From contig JABLUY010000093.1 in assembly GCA_013306675.1 (NCBI GenBank), forward strand, positions 1-64,000: 64,000 nucleotides of DNA, in the 5' to 3' direction. Below the pieces are notes generated by a model. It made no database searches. It was not told where the DNA came from and saw only the letters and a list, made by a program, of their open reading frames with translations. A program made the translations under genes and the position numbers. Positions 8,201 to 16,517 of the stretch are shown here, in pieces (positions within the stretch are counted from its first letter, which is position 1; each line of letters begins with the position of its first letter). This DNA comes from Thraustochytrium sp. TN22. Lineage: Eukaryota; Sar; Bigyra; Thraustochytrida; Thraustochytriidae.

Positions 8201-10551
8201 ATCGCGGAGGCCGTGGCGCTGGTAGACGAGGGCGTCTCGAAGACCTCCGCAGCGACCGCGACCAGCACATTTAGGTCGAGCACATGCGGCACCAGGGACA
8301 TGTCGAGGTTGCCTTTGCGAACCTCTTGACAAACCGCGCGACCCCCCCAGACGAGCAGGCCAGTCTTCGCGGTACCGAACCACGACAGATGGACCTCGGG
8401 CGAGGAGCAGTGCCGCATGATGCGTTCCAGGAGCTGAGGCATGGCGACGGCGAAGACTGCTAGCTCGCTCACGCGGTCCACGAAGAACTCCACGAGAAGG
8501 AGAAAGCTGAGCGGCCCGCGGAGCTCGGTGGCGCGAGCCGTGGCGGCGCGATGCACTTTGCCATGCGCGGGCAAGAGTGCCGTGACAAAGGTGGCGAGCA
8601 CCGTTCGTGCTTGCAGCGCGTCGCGCACACGTCGGAGCAGCGGCGTCAGACTCACGGGCGCCTCCAGGAAGGAGGCGAGGTCCTCGAGGCCAGGGACGCC
8701 CTCCAAGAAGAGCTCCTGTGCGAGAAGTGTCATCTGCGCTGGGTCCGTGTGCAGGTCGAGCTGTATCGCCGCATCGATCACGTTCCACACTGAACGCAGG
8801 TCCACTTCTGGCGCGGGGACGTCCGATTGGGCAGGGCTCTGCGCCACGATCGCGAGGTCGCCCTGCACGTACGCGTCGCGTGTGCGGCGTCGCTGGATCT
8901 TGCCGCTCGTGGTCTTGGGCACAGTGCGCGGCTTGATGAGCACCACGGCGAGCGGCGCGAAGCCGTGGTCGCTGGTCACCATGGCTCGGATGTCACTCGC
9001 GAGGTCCGTGGCGTCCTTCATCTTGGCGTTGCGCACTTCGGCGACCACGACAACTTCCTCGGAGCCCTCGAGGCTGAAGACCGCGCAGCAGCCTTTGCGG
9101 ATCGCCGCGCTGCAGGCGTCCACACTGGCCTCCACGTCCTGCGGGAAGATGTTGCGCCCACGCACGATGAGCATGTCTTTGATGCGCCCGCACACGAAGA
9201 CCTCTCCCTGGTGGATAAAGCCCATATCGCCCGTGCGCAAGTAGGTGCGTCCGTCCGGGCTGGCGAGCTCCGCATTGAGCTGGTCCGCGGACTCCTGGGG
9301 CCGCCCTAGATAGGTGGCGACCTTAGACGGGCCTGTGACCCAAAGCTCGCCGACGTGGTCGCGAGGCACCGGCTCGCGCGTGTCTGGATGCACCGCGATG
9401 ATGGTAGTGTCAGGGCCCGGTTCCCCGTTGCCCACGAGCGCAAGCGCCTCGTCGTCGTCTTCAGCGGCCACCTCGATGCGCGAGCCGGGAAGACGCGCAT
9501 AGTCGCCACTTAGGCGGAGGACCAGCGGCGGTCGCGGCGGCTGATGCGTCGCCAGTAGCACGACGTTCTCTGCGATGCCATAGAACGGGTCCATGTACTC
9601 CATGCGCACGCCCTGGTCGGCGAAGGCCTCCACGAAGCGCTCGAGCGTCTCCCATCGGACCGGCTCGGCGCCGTTGGAGTAGCGCGTGCAGCTGGCCAAA
9701 TCAAGCTTAGCGCGCTTCGCTGGCGGGATCTTGCGCACGGCTAGCTCGTAAGCGAAGTTCGGCGCGCACGTCATGGTGCCTCCGTACTTTGAGATGGCCT
9801 CCAGCCACACGAGCGGACTGCGCAAGAAGCTCATGGGCGACATGGCCACCATGAGGGCCCCGGCGTTGATGGTCGTAAGAATGGCCCCCACCAAGCCCAT
9901 GTCGTGGTAGAACGGCACCCAGGTCACGCCGACGGTGTCTTCGGTGACCTCCATGGCTCTTTTGATGCTGGCGAGGTTGGCGTTGATGTTGCCATGTGTG
10001 ACGCAGACGCCCTTGGGGTCACCCGTGCTGCCGCTGGAGAACTGCACGAAGGCCAGGGCCTCGTCGGGCGGTCGCGGGGGCGCCGATGCCATTTCTTGCG
10101 CAGGCTTCGCCTTGCGCATGTCGTGCCACATGAGGCCAGTCGGGAACTTGCTCGCGCCGATGACGAGACGTCGGGCTCGCAGGAAGCTCGTATGGGAGAG
10201 CACGTGCTTGAGCTGCGTCACCTCGACAGCCTTGGCCATCTTCGCGAGTCCGGTCTTGGGATTGTTCGGGTCCGGTGGATAGACGGGCACCGCTACAAAG
10301 CCGCCCAGCAGGCAGGCCAGCATGGCCACGACGAAGTCGACGCCCGGGAAGAAGACCAAGAGCACCATGGCGCCATGCGGCACTCCCCAGGCGTGCTGCA
10401 TCGTGTGCACCAGGCCTTGCGCGCTGAGCACCATCTTGGCGCGCGTCAGCACGTCCGTTACCTGGCCCTTGCCATTGAGCCACACGAGCAGCGTCCGCTC
10501 AGGTTTCTCTCGAGCGAGCCGCACAACTTCTTCACCGATCGTTGCGCACAT
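5284..10551 (-). CDS. Fatty-acyl-AMP ligase / carrier / Pls-type terminal domain enzyme
   Basis: A predicted protein of 1755 residues. Residues 1-570 form an adenylation domain of FAAL type: VQFSSGSTGDPKG loop, FYGIAENV, YLRTGDMGF, GRIKDMLIVRGRN, and a late TTSGKIQRRRTR with the A10 lysine. Residues about 580-980 match no family I recognise. A carrier domain follows, with the phosphopantetheine serine in AAGLSSFAMVEL (about Ser1006). From about 1040 to the end, three pairs of membrane spans alternate with three left-handed beta-helix-like soluble blocks, including YLRWWLVDRL and two LLGGRVA/FLGGRVA motifs. This is the terminal architecture of epsilon-poly-lysine synthetase (Pls) and related PosA-type proteins. 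No condensation or thioesterase domain is seen. The inferred activity is to adenylate a fatty or other carboxylic acid, load it on the carrier, and transfer it to an amine at a membrane. I chose the ATG at 10549-10551 (MCATIGEEVV) because family similarity begins there, although the frame is open to 10881. Bacterial-like architecture suggests old lateral transfer. Confidence 0.82.
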   Translation of the reverse strand: MCATIGEEVVRLAREKPERTLLVWLNGKGQVTDVLTRAKMVLSAQGLVHTMQHAWGVPHGAMVLLVFFPGVDFVVAMLACLLGGFVAVPVYPPDPNNPKTGLAKMAKAVEVTQLKHVLSHTSFLRARRLVIGASKFPTGLMWHDMRKAKPAQEMASAPPRPPDEALAFVQFSSGSTGDPKGVCVTHGNINANLASIKRAMEVTEDTVGVTWVPFYHDMGLVGAILTTINAGALMVAMSPMSFLRSPLVWLEAISKYGGTMTCAPNFAYELAVRKIPPAKRAKLDLASCTRYSNGAEPVRWETLERFVEAFADQGVRMEYMDPFYGIAENVVLLATHQPPRPPLVLRLSGDYARLPGSRIEVAAEDDDEALALVGNGEPGPDTTIIAVHPDTREPVPRDHVGELWVTGPSKVATYLGRPQESADQLNAELASPDGRTYLRTGDMGFIHQGEVFVCGRIKDMLIVRGRNIFPQDVEASVDACSAAIRKGCCAVFSLEGSEEVVVVAEVRNAKMKDATDLASDIRAMVTSDHGFAPLAVVLIKPRTVPKTTSGKIQRRRTRDAYVQGDLAIVAQSPAQSDVPAPEVDLRSVWNVIDAAIQLDLHTDPAQMTLLAQELFLEGVPGLEDLASFLEAPVSLTPLLRRVRDALQARTVLATFVTALLPAHGKVHRAATARATELRGPLSFLLLVEFFVDRVSELAVFAVAMPQLLERIMRHCSSPEVHLSWFGTAKTGLLVWGGRAVCQEVRKGNLDMSLVPHVLDLNVLVAVAAEVFETPSSTSATASAICGAALSEVGYGRAEHEVDPLLYVQAYLAWNCTFLENQRPQKDPRMDRALQSILFVPSIILADSQADLAYKRSASLLLLLGMTPSHVFDTDIAADDLFNPARMNFALNRITTLLGVPHAEASALALARRHAPEEMEASPKSIIVRCERVLSGSMSEPVDLAFWHGTWDEPWHGGGDGKQASQGLLTGETPEERFAWLLRSVRHSLAMPSLGPDDDIFAAGLSSFAMVELTSQVELFVDADAADGEFGLDPDFIASHPTVRKLAEAAEALRAELVQVDDLRRDPSPALSARLAGTLQFLGVWLIFLEMAAAILPAYHFGHWVRYESELGEPWTWYRVTDSVTMFGILVAFVIPIWIASFTALLVLTKWAVMGRWTPREVEINSLPYLRWWLVDRLTHMWETAVGRWILDTPILNLVYLLLGGRVALSARLETHLRDLDLVSVGAHAHVKGELVCRSFDAADRVLRFRTVRFGAHSTLGAGAVVSPGATVGRHVLIAPLQVVREGASHADGAARPSRATALRPMIDLVAKGVFMISLLIVYFNASVVNVLIWDACGWPRHFRYADLIFWASSYLVTSFVMSLVAVALKWVLVGRLRPGPVASASILASVALWAADFTYKVVWTTWVQLWDETRSVLWYARGMGASIGSRSFVSFAQWLRPSTADMVHIGTETMISLVVCEPESGGYRDRITLGSNCEAGFFALLSSGSAMQDGSSLGSLSTLAPGETLLAGHRKFRGGTFPLARGVGTSATGWTLLDEALALVLRVIIIALIVFSLVPAYEFARFVLFDVDSLNRNVAIIMLAASFWLALLGFVVAHKLVSLVILGSSHEHRALPCWLSFYCTYQEYTRWFENVLRPVLHGTPMYNLLARFLGGRVAMDALLFSSAISEHQLLTVESGAIVDAGAALMAHQFTNGVFEMGPSRVGAGAYLRPGAVCLSSSDVPSGSTVYSRAFGQQRVAHVEKSDLAHEDGPNV

Positions 10552-11500
10552 CAGCACTGCACAGCGCACCTGTCGGTGAGTGGCGGCCACTGCACTGCCA
10601 GGACCCGGATTAAAGTTCTGCCGTCCCGATAGGAGCAGCCAGACGCGTGACGTGGCCCAGAGCTCGGGCTTTACAGTGCCAGTGCCCGCTTGCCACTGCG
10701 TCCACCGCAGACAAACCGTTGCACTCGCGGCTCCAAATTTCGGCCAACATCGCCCGAGTACCCCTTCGAGGTGCCCCAGTCGCCGACTCGACTCACCGAC
10801 GGCGGTGGCCAGAATGCAGTGCGGCGGCGAGGCCACTACACTGTGACTACAGCTGTGACCCAGACTTTGCCACTGCCTCATCAGCCACTGAAATCATATT
10901 TCAATTCAAAGCATCGCGCCCGCGTGCTTGGCCACCCTTGTCAGTAACTAGGCTAATGTTACCATTGTAATCGAATCACTGACTACCACAGGCAGTGACA
11001 GGCGGCTGAGGCGGCTGAGCAAGTCCGAATCGTGCCGCCTCTGACTCGCGACGCCGCGCGATGCCGCGCGATGCCGCGCGACCTTGGCCAGCCTGCTTGA
11101 GGTGCACTCCAGCACTGATGATGACGGCGGGCGCGAGCTCATGCCCAATCGATGTGTGCTTTGCAGTCCGAGTCGTGGAAATGCGTATTTCATCCTGGGT
11201 GTGCGCGGCCCGGCCTGCACTCACCGGCGTTGGCCGGCGTTGCATGCTTATGGAACATGCTGTAGCCGTCCGCAGCGGCGGATTCATGACATTGCACTTA
11301 CAATGAACAAGCGAAGCGCGGGGCTCTTCTACAAAGGGCTCATCTTCGGAGTGCAGGCCGTCTGCGGTGAGCATGGCAACGAGAGAAAAAAGATCAAAGA
11401 TGTCTACATGGCACACCGGATCGTGGTGGGGGGAAAGAGAGCGCTCATTGTGTCATCAGAGGACTTGCCTTGCGGCTGCTTGCCTCGAGGCTTTCTCGCT
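10552..11500. other. Intergenic, no supported gene
   Basis: The upstream region of the FAAL/Pls gene and the downstream region of the Cys-rich gene. A 10-bp unit GCGCGATGCC is repeated about three times at 11048-11084. No convincing coding frame. Confidence 0.5.
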
Positions 11501-12433
11501 TTAGAAGAAGGACTTGCACTTGGCGTCGCTGGTGCCGAAGCAGGCCATGCGCGTGCAGACCAAGGCGGCGCCCTCGGTGCTGCGCACGCAGGTGTTGCAG
11601 CCATCAAACCACTCGCGGCAGTTGTCGGGCGGGGCAGCGGCCTGAGTAGCCTCGTCCTGGACCTCGGTCTTGGCCTCAACGGCAATGGCCTCGGGCTCCG
11701 GCTCGTCGACGTCGCCGCCACGGACGCGGTCGCGAATGACAAGGACCGGCTCGGCGTCCTCGTCGAAGAACTCCTTGCACGTAGCCGAGGCCACCACGCC
11801 GCGGCACATCTTGCGCGTGCAGGCAAGCGGGGCGCCCGGGACGCCGCGGTGGCACATGTTGCAGCCCGAGAACCAGGACTTGCAGTTGTCGGGGGCGTCC
11901 ATGTTCTCCTTGGCGGGGCTGCCCATGTGAATCATGGGCTTCACGGAGGAGGAGGAGGAGGAGGAGGAGGAGGAGGAGGAGGAATCCTTGCTGGCGGTGG
12001 AGTCCTCGTCAAAGTGCTCCTGGCAGTAGGGCACCTTGCGCACCTCGCAGGCCATCTCCGTGCAGGCCAGCTCGTCGGTGGCCTGGGCGCGCGAGCACGT
12101 GTTGCAGCCGTCGAACCAGACCTTGCACGTCGCGTCCGGCGCCATCATGCCGCCGATATGCGGCTTGACGATGTGCGGGCGCTTGCCGTTGCCGATGTCG
12201 TCGTACAGGTGCACCTCGGCCTGCTCATGCAGGTCCTGGCGGCCGCGGCTGCACTCGAAGCCGAAGACGGCGCCGTACAGCAGCACCACGGCGGCCAGCG
12301 CCGCCACGACCTTGGCCGCGACCTTGGCGCCGCGCCGGGCGGGCGAGCGCGCCGCCAGCAGCACGGGCTCGGCCTCGGCGGCCTCGCGGTCCTTGCGCTC
12401 GTCGCGCAGCACCTCGTACCCGAGCGGGATCAT
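11501..12433 (-). CDS. Type II membrane protein with three Cys-rich repeats
   Basis: A predicted protein of 310 residues of unknown function. A short charged N-terminus (MIPLGYEVLRDERKDREA) is followed by one hydrophobic span (KVAAKVVAALAAVVLLYGAV, about residues 38-57), so the bulk is probably lumenal or extracellular. Three repeats share the pattern C-x3-WF-[DS]-GCN-[TM]-C-x(9-11)-C-T-x2-x-C-x(7-8)-C-x2-[HF]F: ATCKVWFDGCNTCSR, DNCKSWFSGCNMCHR and DNCREWFDGCNTCVR. Six regularly placed cysteines per repeat suggest disulfide-bonded modules. The linkers are acidic, and one carries a run of about 13 serines coded by a GGA/TCC repeat at 11945-11983. The start is the ATG at 12431-12433. The gene diverges from the UVSSA-like gene across a GC-rich 417-bp gap. 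I do not recognise a named family. Confidence 0.7.
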   Translation of the reverse strand: MIPLGYEVLRDERKDREAAEAEPVLLAARSPARRGAKVAAKVVAALAAVVLLYGAVFGFECSRGRQDLHEQAEVHLYDDIGNGKRPHIVKPHIGGMMAPDATCKVWFDGCNTCSRAQATDELACTEMACEVRKVPYCQEHFDEDSTASKDSSSSSSSSSSSSSVKPMIHMGSPAKENMDAPDNCKSWFSGCNMCHRGVPGAPLACTRKMCRGVVASATCKEFFDEDAEPVLVIRDRVRGGDVDEPEPEAIAVEAKTEVQDEATQAAAPPDNCREWFDGCNTCVRSTEGAALVCTRMACFGTSDAKCKSFF

Positions 12434-12850
12434 CTTCCTCCGCTCCACCGTGGACGCCGAGACGATCGCGCGCGCGCGCGCGGGGCGGGGGCCGGCGGGG
12501 GCGCGCGGGCGCGCGAGCGGGCGGGCGGGCGGGCGGGCGAGCGGGCGCGGGCGAGGCGGCGCGGCGCGGGGCGGCGCGGGGCGGGCGAGCGGAGCTCGAT
12601 TGGCTTTGTTTCGAACGCGGCTCTGCCTCGTGCCGCGCCGGACGCGCCTGCTTGCGCGGGTGGGGGAACCGGAGCGAACGGGCCGAACGGGCGTGCGAGG
12701 ATATCCTCGGGTCGGGCGAAGGCGGCGCCGCGCGAAGGGTTGCGCAGGCCGCGGCGCGCGTTGCGCGGCGCTGCGTTGCGCTGCGCGGAGCGGAAGGGAC
12801 GGGGAGAGAATCAAAGCGCGAAAGCCAAGCGGAAAGGCCAAGGCCAAGGC
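12434..12850. promoter_or_regulatory. GC-rich divergent promoter region
   Basis: The gap lies between two genes that point away from each other, so it probably drives both. It is very GC-rich, with a (CG)n run near 12470-12482 and (GGGC)n near 12522-12545. No TATA-like box was recognised. The role is inferred from the layout. Confidence 0.4.
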
Positions 12851-14488
12851 ATGCCGCTGTCGGCGGCCGGGTTCGAGCGGCTGAAGAAGGCGGTGCGCAA
12901 GGCGACCAAGGCCGGCGCCGTGGGCGTGGACTCGGTGGAGGGCCTCGCGCTGGAGCACGAGGCGCTGCGCGACGTGCTGGTGCTGGTGCGCGGCGGCGGC
13001 GCGTCCGCGGCGCGCGTGGCGGCAGAGCTGGTGAGGCGCGTGCTGGAGAGCAGCAATGCGAAGATCCGCGTCAAGGGCCTGCAGCTGGCGGATGAAATCT
13101 TCCTGCGGTCGCGCGCGTTCAGGGCGGCGATCTGCGCCGATGTGCGCGGGTTCCTGCGCTCCGTCATGAGCATCCCGGGGCTCTCCGAGCTGCCGCCCCC
13201 GGAGAAGGCGCAGGTGCTCCTGCACCGCCGCGCGCAAGCCGTCCTGGCGAACTGGCGCAAGCACTTTGCGCAGGAGCAGCCCTCGCTGGCGCTCGCTGTG
13301 CAGTTCGTCAATGCCAAGCTCGGCCGCGTTGGCCGCGCGCTCAGCGTGCGTCACGAGGCCGAGGCCCGACGCCGCCGCGACCGCGAGCGCCGCCTGCGCA
13401 TCGCTCAGTTCGAGACCGTCTCGGACGCCATGAGCCCGGCCGCTGGTGGCCAGCCGCTCCTCGCCATGCAAACCTGCCTCCGTGAGCTCCAGGCCGCGCT
13501 CGAGATCATGGACGCGCGCTTCGCCGCACGCAGCGCCGAGTTTATCCAGGGCTCGGTCGTCGCGACGGTGCACAGTCAGTCCGCGCGGGCCGCCGCCGCC
13601 TCGGCCGCTGCTGCCAACGCCAAGGAAGAGGCGAGCGAGGAGGACTCGGACGACGAGGAGGACGACCTCTTCGATGTGGACTGGTCCAACGTGCGGCCCG
13701 CGGCAGGAGCGTCTGCGGCGGTCCCTGGCGAGACAGCGGCGAGTACGACGGCAGCGATCGAGGAGGACGACGTCGACGATGACATGGAGGAGTGGGCCTC
13801 GCTCCACCTGGATGCCAAGCAGCGCGAGGCGCAGGAGCGGCGACGCGCCCTGGCGGAGGCTGCCATGGCGCGGAGTGCCGCCGCGGCCGCCAAAGCTGAC
13901 GCCGATGCGCCGCGCGCGCCGCAGCTTTCGGACGTCGCGCACGACGAGGACCTGGCGCCCGTGGTGGCGAGCTTCCGGGACGCGCTGCGCGAGGCGCTGC
14001 GCTCATACGTGCCGCGCGTCGAGCGCTGGGTGCAGGTGCTCACGCGCGTGGAGCTGCGCGAGTCCGCTTCGCGCATGCGGCGCGGCGACCTTCTCAAGGA
14101 GGCGCTCGACCTCAAACGCAAGTTCAAGGACGCGCGCGCTCGCGGCGAGGCCTTTGGCATCCACGTGAACCTTGACGACGGGGACGAGGCTGCTGTGACA
14201 GAGGCCACGGACTTTCTGCAGCTTATCGAGAACGACCATCTGGCCACTGACAAGCCTGGCGCTGCTGCGAGCCGGCCCGCGCCGACCGTCGCCGAAGCGC
14301 AGCGCGAGGCGGCTCGTGTGGCCCTGAAGAAGAAGAAGAAGAACAAGGACAAGCGCGCGAGGCCTGAAGCGCCTGTGCGAGAGGAGGCTGGCGAGGCCGC
14401 GGCGACTCGACGTGAGGTTGCTACCAAGGCGGCTCGCGACCCGTTCGCGCGACCGACCAAAGCCGCCAAGAAGAAGGAGAAGAATTAA
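12851..14488 (+). CDS. UVSSA-like transcription-coupled repair scaffold
   Basis: A predicted protein of 545 residues. The N-terminal 160 residues match the VHS/ENTH-like domain of UV-stimulated scaffold protein A: VKGLQLADEIFLRSRAFR, then LPPPEKAQVLLHRRA and VLANWRKHFAQEQPSLALA. A second UVSSA-like block lies at about 375-440: LAPVVASFRDALREALRSY, VERWVQVLTRV and a lysine-rich helix. UVSSA works with stalled RNA polymerase II, CSA/CSB and TFIIH in transcription-coupled repair. An acidic patch with EEDDLFDVDWSN (about residue 270-280) resembles the acidic-aromatic motif that binds the p62 subunit of TFIIH. The cysteine-bearing C-terminal DUF2043 region of animal UVSSA (about 709 residues) is not present; the protein ends in a lysine-rich tail. 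The start is the ATG at 12851; the frame is open upstream but runs through promoter-like low-complexity sequence. Confidence 0.72.
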   Translation: MPLSAAGFERLKKAVRKATKAGAVGVDSVEGLALEHEALRDVLVLVRGGGASAARVAAELVRRVLESSNAKIRVKGLQLADEIFLRSRAFRAAICADVRGFLRSVMSIPGLSELPPPEKAQVLLHRRAQAVLANWRKHFAQEQPSLALAVQFVNAKLGRVGRALSVRHEAEARRRRDRERRLRIAQFETVSDAMSPAAGGQPLLAMQTCLRELQAALEIMDARFAARSAEFIQGSVVATVHSQSARAAAASAAAANAKEEASEEDSDDEEDDLFDVDWSNVRPAAGASAAVPGETAASTTAAIEEDDVDDDMEEWASLHLDAKQREAQERRRALAEAAMARSAAAAAKADADAPRAPQLSDVAHDEDLAPVVASFRDALREALRSYVPRVERWVQVLTRVELRESASRMRRGDLLKEALDLKRKFKDARARGEAFGIHVNLDDGDEAAVTEATDFLQLIENDHLATDKPGAAASRPAPTVAEAQREAARVALKKKKKNKDKRARPEAPVREEAGEAAATRREVATKAARDPFARPTKAAKKKEKN

Positions 14489-14667
14489 GTGGTACCACCT
14501 GTAAATTAGTAGGAGGAGGGCGAAGAGACCACGAAGCTGCGGCGGTCACGGTGGTAATGACGAAAATGATGGCGTTGAGGCATCGTGAGCGCCTCACAAT
14601 CTAAAACTATCCTGTACTATACGACTCTCCGACACCAGAGTAGGCAAATTAAAAAAGGAGTGCGACG

Positions 14668-16086
14668 TCAGTTGCCGCCGTCCACGAGGCCCTGTACGCC
14701 ATCCACGAGGCACTGCACCCCGCCCCAGCACCCGAGGGCGACGATGGCGGCCAGGAGCACAAGCTTGGGCTTGGACTGCGCCTTGTAGCCGCCATGGAGG
14801 CGCAGGAACATAATGGGCGGCAGAATGAAGGCGATGACGGCCGTAAAGGCGCCGCCGACCGTGGACACCATGGCGAAGTTGCCGTCGGCGGCCCACGCGA
14901 GAATGGCCGTGGCGGTGATGAGGAGCAGACGTGAGAGGCGCTGCGACGCGGTCAAGGCAACGTAGTCCGGGCCGTCGTCCTCATCAGAGCCCGCCTCCGT
15001 GTCGCCGCCCCGGCTGCCGCTGCGCGACGAGGAGGAGACCAGCTTGGATAGCTCGTCGGGCGTGCGCGGCGACTTGGTGTGGCGGTTGATATTGATGACC
15101 TTGAAGCCGAGGCCAGGCATGTAGTCGGGCGCCGCCAGATCGAGCGCCTGCTCGACGAGCTGGTGGACCGGGAAGAAGCTGAGCGGGTAGTTGCAGCACA
15201 GCATGGCGGCCATGAGCGTCTGCACAAAGTAGCCGAGCGTGCTGTGCGAGGCGGTCAGGTTGGTGAAGATGATCTGCTTGGTGTCTTCGCCGAAGCACGC
15301 GTACGAGTAGGCCCCGATGAAGAGGTAGAGGCCGATGGACGCCACGTACGCCGCGTCCACGATGCGCTCGAAGCTGCGGCGGCCCATGGACGAGGCCGTA
15401 CTGTAAATGCCGAGCGATTCGGCCGGCGCCGCCAGCGTGAAGCAGACCACGCCAAAGGCGACCACCAGCCCGTGCACGTCTTTGAGCATCGTCATGTTGG
15501 ACAGGCTGGGAGGCGCGTTGGAGGCGCTAAAGACCACAATGAAGGCAAGGGACGCGAGGAACACCAGGTTGCCGAAGCTCGAGGTGCGCTGCAGGAACGA
15601 GGGGTCCGGAGCCATGGCGAGCGCAACCTGGATGACCGTGAGCACCGCCACCACGATGATGCGCACGATGCCGTAGTGCGGGCCGCCCTTGGGCTCGCCC
15701 AGCGCCAAGTAGCTAACCATGGGCGAGAGCGTGGCGTCGAAGAAGACAAAGTACGTGGTGACCGCGGAGAACTGCGCTGCGAAGATGCAGACCGGGACGA
15801 ACCACGAGTGCTTGCCGAAGGCGGCCTTGCCCACCTGCGTGAAGCCGATGTCTTCGCGCGAGAGCTTGGCCGCCTCGCCAGGGTCCGCCTCCGCTTCGCG
15901 CCGGGTCGTCACGGCGCACCGCACGAGCTGCTTGGTCGTCGCCACGCTGAAGAAGACGACCACCGCTACCACCAGCGTGCCGCCCACCAGGCCTGCCTTG
16001 CGCATGGCGTATGGCAGCGCGAAGGCGCCAGAGCCCACAACGGACTTGAACACCAGCCCGAACTCGGGCGTGCGCAGCATCTCCAT
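14668..16086 (-). CDS. AAAP-family amino-acid permease
   Basis: A predicted protein of 472 residues with about ten to eleven hydrophobic spans. The first span carries VVGSGAFALPYAMRKAGL, the GxGxxxLPYA motif of amino acid/auxin permease (AAAP; SLC32/36/38-like) transporters. Other family features are FGVVCFTLAAPAES, GAYSYACFGEDT and NYPLSFFPVHQLVEQAL. A hydrophilic loop with a Ser/Arg and acidic stretch (about 345-380) separates the last spans. Likely a proton- or sodium-coupled amino-acid carrier of the plasma membrane or an internal membrane; the substrate cannot be told. The first ATG is at 16084-16086 (MEMLRTPEF). The next gene on this strand is a small uncertain frame at 16518-16970. Confidence 0.85.
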   Translation of the reverse strand: MEMLRTPEFGLVFKSVVGSGAFALPYAMRKAGLVGGTLVVAVVVFFSVATTKQLVRCAVTTRREAEADPGEAAKLSREDIGFTQVGKAAFGKHSWFVPVCIFAAQFSAVTTYFVFFDATLSPMVSYLALGEPKGGPHYGIVRIIVVAVLTVIQVALAMAPDPSFLQRTSSFGNLVFLASLAFIVVFSASNAPPSLSNMTMLKDVHGLVVAFGVVCFTLAAPAESLGIYSTASSMGRRSFERIVDAAYVASIGLYLFIGAYSYACFGEDTKQIIFTNLTASHSTLGYFVQTLMAAMLCCNYPLSFFPVHQLVEQALDLAAPDYMPGLGFKVININRHTKSPRTPDELSKLVSSSSRSGSRGGDTEAGSDEDDGPDYVALTASQRLSRLLLITATAILAWAADGNFAMVSTVGGAFTAVIAFILPPIMFLRLHGGYKAQSKPKLVLLAAIVALGCWGGVQCLVDGVQGLVDGGN

Positions 16087-16517
16087 GGTCACAATGGTGA
16101 CAAGCAGCTAGCCGAGCTCCGCGCCGCGCCGAGGCTCGCGTCGCGTCGAGCCGAGGGCTGCGTCGCGCCGCGCCGCGTCGCGCCGCGTCGAGCTGAGCCC
16201 TGGCGCCAACCGTGGTCGCTGGGAAAGGTCTTTGGCTGTGCCGCTGACTTGGAGGCGACGAGAGCCTCGTAGCTCGGCTTTTGAGCATCAGCCTCACCCG
16301 GCTGCCGGCTCATCAAGACAGCTCGAGACAGAGCCTGCAGGTGACTGTGGCACAGTGGCACAGTGGCTTCGCATGCGCCTCTCAAGTCTCAGCACAGCAA
16401 GCTCCGGTTCGAGCTTGCCCTCATTCTTGCCATGGTACCACCATACTACAAAGAGTCACTGGGGGACGCTCAAGAGAGGGCTTGATCTCATTGATCATGG
16501 ATAGACCTAAGAGCTAG
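16087..16517. other. Intergenic with tRNA-promoter-like boxes
   Basis: No gene is supported. TGGCACAGTGG occurs twice in overlap near 16350-16365 and GGTTCGAGCTT lies about 50 bases later, resembling pol III A and B boxes. A 7-bp inverted repeat CAAGCTC/GAGCTTG surrounds the latter. A GCTA tetranucleotide run sits at 16511-16528. Confidence 0.35.

Noticed and set aside
10552-10881. 110-codon N-terminal extension of the FAAL/Pls frame
   Set aside because: No adenylation-domain similarity before MCATIGEE; retained only as an alternative start.
11084-12850. Long upstream extension of the UVSSA-like frame
   Set aside because: It runs antisense to the Cys-rich gene and through promoter-like repeats; UVSSA similarity begins at 12851.
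12434-13942. N-terminal extension of the Cys-rich protein frame
   Set aside because: It lies antisense to the UVSSA-like gene and is Arg/Ala/Pro low-complexity; the ATG at 12433 leads directly into the membrane anchor.
16350-16415. tRNA gene
   Set aside because: A-like and B-like boxes occur, but the T-loop closing pair and the anticodon stem do not form.
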